Below, piece by piece: positions 6,947-11,846 of a stretch of DNA of 11,846 bases. The notes below the pieces were generated by a model. It was not told the DNA's origin. It saw only the letters and a program-made list of their open reading frames with translations, and searched no databases. Both the position numbers and the translations under genes were made by a program. Numbering within the stretch: the first letter of the stretch is position 1; each line of letters starts with the position of its first letter. The stretch is from Pseudomonadota bacterium (GTDB lineage: Bacteria > Pseudomonadota > Alphaproteobacteria > Acetobacterales > Acetobacteraceae), in NCBI GenBank assembly GCA_021808985.1, contig JAKBAQ010000063.1, positions 1-11,846 of the forward strand. The letters run 5' to 3'.

Positions 6947-8216
6947 CGCGCCACTCCGCGCGCGGCTTTGGCGCGGGCAGGATGGTGCCGACGCAGCTGC
7001 CGAAGCCGATGCGGTAGCCATCCCCCTGGGCGAAGCCGGAGAGGGTCAGCGTGTCGCCATCCTCGATGAAGCGCCGCTCGATGCCGCCCGTGAGCGTGAG
7101 CGGCTCCTTGCCGCCCCAGGTGATCTCCAGCAGCGAGCCGCGATTTTCCTTGCCGGGGCCGGAGATGGTGCCTGAGCCGAGCAGATCGCCCACCTGCATG
7201 CGGCAGCCGCCGATGGCGTGATGCGCGAGCTGCTGCGCCGCTGAATAATACAGCTCCCGCGCGTTGGTGCGGGAGATCAGGCTGTCGCGCTCCTGCCCCG
7301 CCGCGCGCATGCGCACTTCCAGCTCGATGTCATAGAGCATGGGGCCAGGCTCGCGCAGATAGGGCAGCAGCGGGCGGGCGCGCGCCGGCGCGCTGACGCG
7401 AAACGGCGCCAGCGCGGCGCTGGTGACCACCCAGGGGCTGATGGAGGTGGCGAACACCTTGGCCTGGAACGGGCCGAGCGGCTGGTATTCCCAGGCCTGA
7501 ATGTCACGCGCTGACCAGTCATTGAGGAGGACATAGCCGAAGATCAGCTCATCAGCCTCGGCCACGGAGAGGGGCGTGCCCATCTCGGTGCCCTGGCCCA
7601 GCACCGCGCCCAGCTCCAGCTCGATATCCAGCCGCTGGCTGGGCGAGAATACCGGCAACTCCGCGCCGGGCGGCATGATCTGGCCCAGCGGGCGGCGGAT
7701 GGGCGTGCCGCTGACCACCACGGTTGAAGCGCGGCCATTATAGCCGATGGGGATGCTCAGCCAGTTTGGCGGCAGGGCGTTTTCCGCCCCGCGGAACATG
7801 ATGCCGACATTCTCGGCATGGTGGCGGCCGGCGTAAAAATCCGTATATCCCGCCACCGCGAAGGGCATGTGCAGCTGCGCCCGCGCCAGCGGGACGAGCA
7901 CGGCCGCGCGCAGCGCGGCGTCATCGCGCAGCGCCGGGTCGCCGCCCTCGGTGAACAGCGCGGCGAGACGCGCGCGCATGGCGGCCCAGGCGGCCTTGCC
8001 GCGCGCCATGAACGGGTTGAGCACGGGGGCGCTGAAACCGGATTCCGCCAGCAGCCCGGCGCGCTCCAGCGCCGCGAGATCGGCCACATAATCGCCAATG
8101 GCAACACCGCAACGCGGCGCCTCGCCCGCCCGGCTGAACACGCCGTATGGCAGGTTCTGCACGGGAAAATCCGCCTCCGGGGCGTTGGCGCCCCCGACCC
8201 ATGATTTGCTGTTCAT
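6939..8216 (-). CDS. fahA: Fumarylacetoacetase
   Basis: A 425-residue full-length fumarylacetoacetate hydrolase; it cleaves a carbon-carbon bond of fumarylacetoacetate to fumarate and acetoacetate, a metal-dependent reaction. An N-terminal SH3-like domain (about 1-118) precedes the FAH barrel. All residues described as metal- or substrate-binding in mammalian FAH are present at identical numbers when counted from the ATG at 8214-8216: D126, Y128, H133, R142, Y159, E199, E201, D233, Q240, Y244, K253, T350 and E364. Segments such as VVVSGTPIRRP and NDWSARDIQ are nearly the mammalian sequence. That numbering and the spacing from GGGGGGAG (8221-8228) favour ATG 8216 over the GTG at 8219. It is much larger than fumarylpyruvate hydrolases (NagK, about 230 residues), which argues for an acetoacetate-type product. 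The stop overlaps the maiA start. Confidence 0.95.
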   Translation of the reverse strand: MNSKSWVGGANAPEADFPVQNLPYGVFSRAGEAPRCGVAIGDYVADLAALERAGLLAESGFSAPVLNPFMARGKAAWAAMRARLAALFTEGGDPALRDDAALRAAVLVPLARAQLHMPFAVAGYTDFYAGRHHAENVGIMFRGAENALPPNWLSIPIGYNGRASTVVVSGTPIRRPLGQIMPPGAELPVFSPSQRLDIELELGAVLGQGTEMGTPLSVAEADELIFGYVLLNDWSARDIQAWEYQPLGPFQAKVFATSISPWVVTSAALAPFRVSAPARARPLLPYLREPGPMLYDIELEVRMRAAGQERDSLISRTNARELYYSAAQQLAHHAIGGCRMQVGDLLGSGTISGPGKENRGSLLEITWGGKEPLTLTGGIERRFIEDGDTLTLSGFAQGDGYRIGFGSCVGTILPAPKPRAEWRDG

Positions 8217-8235
8217 CACACTCCCCCCGCTTCGT

Positions 8236-8427
8236 TCAGGCCGCGCCGCCGGCGCGCTTCAGGGCTTCGCGGATCACCGCGCGGTCGCCGACATGATTGG
8301 CCAGGATGAGCACCAGCTTGCAGTTCATCATGGCTGCCTGGGCGCTGTCCATGTGGCGCTGGCTGTCGATCAGCTCCCGGTAGAAATCATCGGGGTCGGC
8401 GATGTTCAGGGTCAGCTTGAGGTCCAT
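8236..8427 (-). CDS. DUF2783 domain protein
   Basis: A 63-residue acidic protein, nearly all of it one small helical domain: LNIADPDDFYRELIDSQR (7-24) followed by a helix with NCKLVLILANHVGDRAVIREAL (about 35-56). The pattern matches DUF2783, a family of about 60-70 residues that I know as a common neighbour of flavin monooxygenase genes; no biochemical role is established to my knowledge. The start has an excellent ribosome site (AAAGGAG, six bases before ATG). It sits 12 bases after the monooxygenase stop and 16 before the fumarylacetoacetase start, so it is an integral member of the operon. It may be a small subunit, chaperone or effector for the monooxygenase. Confidence 0.88.
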   Translation of the reverse strand: MDLKLTLNIADPDDFYRELIDSQRHMDSAQAAMMNCKLVLILANHVGDRAVIREALKRAGGAA

Positions 8428-8439
8428 GTCTCGCTCCTT

Positions 8440-10053
8440 TCAGGCGCTCAGGGCGCGGGCCAGCGCCTGGACGATCTTGGTTTCGTTGAAGGCGCGCCAG
8501 CGCGCGGCCACGTACTGGTCGGGGCGGATGAGATAGATGGTGCCCGGCGCCGCATCGTAGCGCGCCGCCAGGAGGTTCGTTGCATCCACGATGTCACGCC
8601 CCACTTGCAGCACCTTTGCCGTGACACGGCCAAAGGAGACGCTCTCCACTGGCGCCGGGCCGAAGCTGAGCAGGGTGAAGCGGCCGCCGATCTGGTTCAG
8701 GAACCAGTCCGCCCGCCCATCCACGGTGACCGGGGCGTCAGCGCAGTTGGTGCCTGGCTTCATGGCGCCGGCGAACATGTCCGCATCGGGCGTGTTGAGC
8801 GAGGATGCCAGGTAGGGCGTGGGGGTTGAGAGGCGGCCGGAATTGACCAGCGCGCGGGCGAAGGAAGCATCCTGATCCTCGGCCAGTTGCAGCACGGCGT
8901 CACGGAACATGCGGCTGGCAGCACTCTTGGGGGTGATGAAGTCGGTGGCGCGGCTGGAGTTCAGCAGATTATCATCGGCGGCGAAGGCGCGTTCCTCGTG
9001 ATAGCTGGCGATGAGCGCGGGGGGGGCGTCGCCGTCCAGCACTAATTTGAGCTTCCAGATCAGATTATCGGTATCCTGCACGCCGGTATTGGCGCCGCGC
9101 GCGCCAAATGGCGAGACCTGATGCGCGGCATCACCCGCGAACAGCACGCGGCCGTAACGGAAATTGTCAATCCGGCGGCAGGCGAACTGATAGACCGAGG
9201 CCCATTCAAGCTCGAAGGGCCGGTCATCGCCCAGCATCGCCCGCACGCGCGGGATGATCTTCTCGGGCTTTTTCTCCTCATCGGCATCGGCGTCCCAGCC
9301 GAGCTGAAAGTCGATGCGCCAGACATCGTCAGGCTGGCGGTGCAGCAGCACTGACTGGTTGGGGTGGAATGGCGGGTCGAACCAGAACCAGCGCTCGGTG
9401 GGGTAGGCTGCTTTCATGATCACGTCGGCGATGAGGAAACGGTCCTGAAAGAACTGGCCGGTGAACTGCGCGCCGACCATGGCGCGGATGGAGGAATTGG
9501 CGCCGTCACAGGCGATCACCCAATCAGCCTCCATGGTGAAGGCGCCGTCCGGTGTTTCGACCGTCAGCACCGCATGGTCGCTATGCTGCGCAATGGCCGT
9601 GACCTTATGTTTCCAGCGCAGATCAACATCCGGATGATCCTTCAGAGCGTCGACCATGTACTCCTCCAGATAATATTGCTGGAGGTTGATCATCGCCGGC
9701 ATCTTGTTGCCGTCTTCGGGCAGCAGGTCGAACTCGTAGGAGCGCCTGTCCTTGAAGAACACCTTGCCGTGCTGCCAGCTGACACCTTTTTCCACCATGC
9801 GCGCGCCGACATGCAGACGGTCAAACACCTCCAGCGTGCGCTTGGCGTAGCACACGGCGCGCGAACCCACGGAGACGGTGTCGTTATCGTCGAGCACGAC
9901 GCAGGGCAGGCCATGCGCGGCGGCGTCCAGCGCGGCGGCAAGGCCGATCGGCCCGGCGCCGATGATCACCAGCCGGTGCCGCCGCACCTCCCCGCTTTTT
10001 TGCTCGGGTGAAGGCACGTACGGGAATTTTGGAAACGAGTAGGTCTTGAACAT
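8440..10053 (-). CDS. FAD-dependent aromatic monooxygenase, MhpA/PHBH class
   Basis: A 537-residue class A flavoprotein hydroxylase; such enzymes add one oxygen to a phenolic ring using NAD(P)H. The FAD Rossmann motif GAGPIG is at 32-37 with the strand-end acid at D55; the DG motif (ACDGANSSIR) is at 181-190, and the GD motif GRVLFAGDAAH is at 301-311, followed by the conserved PFGARGANTGVQD segment. A C-terminal thioredoxin-like domain (about 430-537), as in MhpA and phenol hydroxylases, ends with the DQYVAARW segment (512-519). A roughly 25-residue N-terminal extension precedes the FAD motif. The ATG has GGGGAG six bases upstream. It follows the VOC gene by 28 bases. With fumarylacetoacetase and maleylacetoacetate isomerase downstream, the likely product is a para-dihydroxylated ring of the homogentisate type, for example from a hydroxyphenylacetate, but sequence alone does not fix the substrate. 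Confidence 0.92.
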   Translation of the reverse strand: MFKTYSFPKFPYVPSPEQKSGEVRRHRLVIIGAGPIGLAAALDAAAHGLPCVVLDDNDTVSVGSRAVCYAKRTLEVFDRLHVGARMVEKGVSWQHGKVFFKDRRSYEFDLLPEDGNKMPAMINLQQYYLEEYMVDALKDHPDVDLRWKHKVTAIAQHSDHAVLTVETPDGAFTMEADWVIACDGANSSIRAMVGAQFTGQFFQDRFLIADVIMKAAYPTERWFWFDPPFHPNQSVLLHRQPDDVWRIDFQLGWDADADEEKKPEKIIPRVRAMLGDDRPFELEWASVYQFACRRIDNFRYGRVLFAGDAAHQVSPFGARGANTGVQDTDNLIWKLKLVLDGDAPPALIASYHEERAFAADDNLLNSSRATDFITPKSAASRMFRDAVLQLAEDQDASFARALVNSGRLSTPTPYLASSLNTPDADMFAGAMKPGTNCADAPVTVDGRADWFLNQIGGRFTLLSFGPAPVESVSFGRVTAKVLQVGRDIVDATNLLAARYDAAPGTIYLIRPDQYVAARWRAFNETKIVQALARALSA

Positions 10054-10081
10054 TGTTTTCTCCCCTCAGCGCCGGCGCGGT

Positions 10082-10618
10082 TCAGCCCTTGAATTCCAGC
10101 TCGTGCGCCCAGGCCATGTGGCGGGGCGGGCGCTTGGTCTTGTTCCAGTCCTCGATCATCAGGCCGGCGACATCGCGCATTTTCTGGGCCTGCGCCGGGG
10201 TCGCGGTGTTCACGGCCAGCTCCAGCCGGTGGCCGTTCGGGTCGTGAAAATAGATGGAGTGGAACAGGCCGTGATTGGTCGGCCCGACGACATCGAGCCC
10301 CGACTCCTGCAGGCGCGCCTTGGTGGCCAGAAGCACGTCCATGCTCTCCACCTCGAGCGCCAAATGCTGCACCCAGGCCGGGGTGTTTTGGTCACGGTCC
10401 ATTTCCGGCGCGGTCGGCAGCTCAAAAAAAGCGAGGATATTGCCGGCGCCGGCATCGAGGAAGATGTGCATGTATGGATCAGGCGCCTTGGTGGAGGGCA
10501 CATGGTCCTCGGCGAATGCGCCGATCAGCGCCATATCAAGGTGCTTTTTGTAAAAATCGACGGTTTCGCCGGCATCCTTGCAGCGATAGGCGACGTGGTG
10601 GATTTTCTGGATCAGCAT
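10082..10618 (-). CDS. VOC-superfamily metalloprotein, candidate ring-cleavage dioxygenase
   Basis: A 178-residue single-domain vicinal-oxygen-chelate protein with two beta-alpha-beta-beta-beta modules. Module one starts KIHHVAYRCKDAGETVDFY (5-23) and ends ILAFFEL (61-67); module two starts WVQHLALEV (82-90) and ends DPNGHRLELAV (126-136). By alignment with the fold, the metal ligands are H8, E66, H85 and E133, the four-ligand His/Glu/His/Glu set of glyoxalase I; extradiol dioxygenases use three (His, His, Glu). A C-terminal tail of about 40 residues is helical and basic. It is the first gene of the operon and has GGGAG nine bases before its ATG. Because no other ring-cleaving enzyme is in the window, it may open the hydroxylated ring, but it could equally be an isomerase, hydrolase or lyase, or act on another intermediate. 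Confidence 0.88.
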   Translation of the reverse strand: MLIQKIHHVAYRCKDAGETVDFYKKHLDMALIGAFAEDHVPSTKAPDPYMHIFLDAGAGNILAFFELPTAPEMDRDQNTPAWVQHLALEVESMDVLLATKARLQESGLDVVGPTNHGLFHSIYFHDPNGHRLELAVNTATPAQAQKMRDVAGLMIEDWNKTKRPPRHMAWAHELEFKG

Positions 10619-10650
10619 GGCTGGTGACTCCCGTGATGTTCGTTGGCTCT

Positions 10651-10680
10651 ATTAGTAACTTCTGTTACTAAACTTGTCAA
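10651..10680 (-). promoter_or_regulatory. Promoter of the six-gene aromatic operon
   Basis: Read on the minus strand, a perfect -35 TTGACA (10675-10680) is followed after 18 bases by ACTAAT (10651-10656), four of six matches to the -10 consensus. Transcription would start near 10644, giving a leader of about 25 bases with GGGAG at 10628-10632 before the VOC start. The spacer is filled by the palindromic operator. Confidence 0.6.
10652..10671. promoter_or_regulatory. Palindromic operator, probable MarR-type repressor site
   Basis: TTAGTAAC (10652-10659) and GTTACTAA (10664-10671) form a perfect 8-base inverted repeat with a four-base spacer, centre to centre about one helical turn, the size expected for a MarR dimer. 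It lies between the -35 and -10 of the operon promoter and overlaps the -10, so a bound repressor would block RNA polymerase. The divergent MarR-type gene next door is the obvious candidate regulator. Confidence 0.65.
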
Positions 10681-10724
10681 ACAATTATTCGCCAAAATTT
10701 TGATTTTTACTGTGGTATTTTTAT

Positions 10725-10753
10725 GTTACTTATTTAAACTATCATAAGTTACT
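10725..10753. promoter_or_regulatory. Two more GTTACT half-sites before the MarR-type gene
   Basis: GTTACT recurs at 10725-10730 and 10748-10753 in an AT-rich stretch immediately upstream of the regulator's ribosome site. The same hexamer makes one arm of the perfect palindrome 61 bases away. A possible promoter, TTGATT (10700-10705) and TATGTT (10722-10727), would overlap the first half-site. This fits autoregulation, but both copies lack a good inverted partner, so binding would be weaker. Confidence 0.35.
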
Positions 10754-10767
10754 ATTTAGAGGACCAA

Positions 10768-11241
10768 ATGCCCCAGGCTCCGGACCATGCCAGCGAGGCG
10801 CTTTCCCTCAACAGCTTCCTGCCCTACCGGCTGATGATCCTGGCCGATATGGTCTCGCGCGTCGCCTCGCAGATCTATGTCGACCGGTTCGATCTGACCC
10901 GGCAGGAATGGCGGATCATCGCCTCACTCTTCGAGCTGGGGCCGGTTTCCGCCACCGAGATCGGCGAGCATTCGACCATGGACAAGATGACCGTGAGCCG
11001 CGCCGTAACCGGGCTGGAGGCCAAGGGCCTGCTGCGCCGGCATGACGACCCCGCCGACCGGCGCAACAAGATACTGGAACTCACCCAGGCCGGGCGCGCC
11101 CTGTACCGCAAGATCGTGCCGCTGATCCTGGCCCGCGAGGCTTATCTGCTGGAGAATTTCTCGCCCGAGGAGCGCGCCAGCCTGGCGCATCTGCTGGAGG
11201 CGCTGCTGGCGCGGGCGCGGGAGCTGGAACAACGGGGCTGA
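10768..11241 (+). CDS. MarR-family transcriptional regulator
   Basis: A 157-residue winged-helix protein of ordinary MarR length. An N-terminal dimerisation helix (about 15-40) is followed by the DNA-binding core: SATEIGEHSTMDKMTVSRAVTG (61-82) holds the helix-turn-helix, and the wing RRHDDPADRRNKILELTQAG (90-109) has the conserved D97-R98-R99. C-terminal helices (110-155) complete the dimer. AGAGGA at 10758-10763 precedes the ATG. It is divergent from the six-gene operon and separated by 149 AT-rich bases holding the palindromic operator. MarR proteins next to aromatic catabolic operons usually repress them and release DNA when a phenolic substrate binds; that is the inferred role. Its stop is four bases from the converging aldehyde dehydrogenase gene. 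Confidence 0.93.
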   Translation: MPQAPDHASEALSLNSFLPYRLMILADMVSRVASQIYVDRFDLTRQEWRIIASLFELGPVSATEIGEHSTMDKMTVSRAVTGLEAKGLLRRHDDPADRRNKILELTQAGRALYRKIVPLILAREAYLLENFSPEERASLAHLLEALLARARELEQRG

Positions 11242-11245
11242 GCCT

Positions 11246-11846
11246 TCAGACCAGCAGGGTTTGGATGGTGGTGAATTCCTTCAGCCCCTCCACGCCGAAT
11301 TCCACACCGATGCCAGACTGCTTGACGCCGCCGAAGGGGGCGTTGGGCTGGATGGCGCCGTGCTTGTTGATCCATACCGAGCCGCATTCCAGCCGCCTGG
11401 CGACAGCCTTCGCGGCCTCGATATCCGATGACCACACGGAACCGCCCAGGCCGAATTCCGAGGCGTTGGCGCGGGCGATCACCTCATCCAGCGAGGTGTA
11501 TTTGATGACCGGCAGCACCGGGCCGAACTGCTCTTCATCCACCACGCGCATGCCGTTATCAACATTGGCGATGAGCGTGGGCGGGTAGAAAAAGCCAGGC
11601 CCGTTGCCGGGGTTGCCGCCCAGCAGAACCTTGCCGCCATGGGCGCGCGCATCCTCCACCAGCTCTCGCACCAGGTTGAACTGCTTCTCATTCTGCACCG
11701 GGCCGAGCACGCTTTGCTCCTGGCGGCCATCGCCCACCGGGATGTTGGCGGCATAGGCAACCAGCGCGGCGCATACCGCGTCATGCACGCTCTCATGCAC
11801 ATAAAGACGCTTGAGTGCTGCGCAGGTTTGGCCGTTATTGATGAAC
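11246..11846 (-). CDS. NAD(P)-dependent aldehyde dehydrogenase, C-terminal part
   Basis: The frame stays open to the right edge, so the 5' part of the gene is outside; 199 residues are visible. The catalytic cysteine is near the start of the fragment in NNGQTCAALKRLYVHES, where Cys is the eighth visible residue. Further ALDH marks are EEQFGPVLPV in the middle and the C-terminal FGGVKQSGIG followed by GLKEFTTIQTLLV. The enzyme oxidises an aldehyde to its acid with NAD(P)+. It is transcribed leftward and converges on the MarR-type gene, so it is not in the six-gene operon as seen here, but could belong to another catabolic unit to the right. An arylacetaldehyde substrate would fit the neighbourhood but is not shown. 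A GTG at 11800 is internal, not a start. Confidence 0.93.
   Translation of the reverse strand, partial: FINNGQTCAALKRLYVHESVHDAVCAALVAYAANIPVGDGRQEQSVLGPVQNEKQFNLVRELVEDARAHGGKVLLGGNPGNGPGFFYPPTLIANVDNGMRVVDEEQFGPVLPVIKYTSLDEVIARANASEFGLGGSVWSSDIEAAKAVARRLECGSVWINKHGAIQPNAPFGGVKQSGIGVEFGVEGLKEFTTIQTLLV

Noticed and set aside
6947..7021. Longer start for the isomerase, adding 25 residues
   Set aside because: The added residues are low-complexity Ala/Ser/Arg within the fumarylacetoacetase gene, and the zeta GST fold begins at the ATG at 6946.
6047..7069. A 340-residue plus-strand open frame
   Set aside because: It is antisense to the MBL and maiA genes, both of which have clear family motifs; the Gly/Ala/Arg-rich product is an effect of high GC at third positions.
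6299..8216. Gentisate-pathway assignment (NagL/NagK) for the isomerase and hydrolase
   Set aside because: The hydrolase is a 425-residue fumarylacetoacetase with the mammalian residue set, not a fumarylpyruvate hydrolase of about 230 residues.
11798..11800. GTG as the start of the aldehyde dehydrogenase
   Set aside because: The frame continues upstream to the edge through the catalytic-cysteine motif, so the GTG is an internal valine.

Overview
The window is GC-rich, gene-dense DNA with overlapping genes and short spacers, the style of a proteobacterial chromosome. The protein families (PuuB-like oxidase with APC permease, DUF2783, zeta-class GST, full-length fumarylacetoacetase) and codon use suggest an alphaproteobacterium, possibly Acetobacteraceae; that placement is a guess from style and not from a marker gene. 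There are no RNA genes, mobile elements, CRISPR arrays or gene-free stretches above 300 bases; the longest gap is about 219 bases (4112-4330).

Layout. (1) 2-874, +: the 3' part of an unrecognised protein whose start lies left of the window. (2) 954-4111, -: a three-gene unit made of an APC-family permease, a PuuB/DadA-type FAD oxidase and a small cupin, read leftward. It is divergent from (3) an AraC-family regulator at 4331-5335, +. The shared intergenic region carries a 7-base direct repeat (TACGCCA) whose copies start exactly 21 bases apart, a geometry typical of AraC-family half-sites. (4) 5339-10618, -: a tight six-gene operon, in transcription order a VOC-fold protein, an MhpA-type FAD monooxygenase, a DUF2783 protein, fumarylacetoacetase, maleylacetoacetate isomerase (zeta GST) and an unusual metallo-beta-lactamase-fold protein. 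(5) 10768-11241, +: a divergent MarR-family regulator. A perfect palindrome, TTAGTAAC-N4-GTTACTAA, sits between the -35 and -10 of the promoter facing the six-gene operon. (6) 11246-11846, -: the C-terminal part of an aldehyde dehydrogenase that enters from the right edge.

How the genes work together. The six-gene operon reads as a catabolic route for an aromatic compound of the homogentisate type: flavin hydroxylation of the ring, ring cleavage, glutathione-dependent cis-trans isomerisation, then hydrolysis to fumarate plus an acetoacetate-like product. The fumarylacetoacetase keeps every catalytic residue of the mammalian enzyme, at the same residue numbers. The usual ring-cleaving enzyme (cupin-type HmgA) is not in the window, and the only candidate for that step is the single-domain VOC protein. 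The MBL-fold protein has lost the ligands of one zinc site in a consistent way. The left permease/oxidase/cupin unit looks like uptake and oxidation of an amine or amino acid under AraC control; whether it feeds the aromatic route is unknown.
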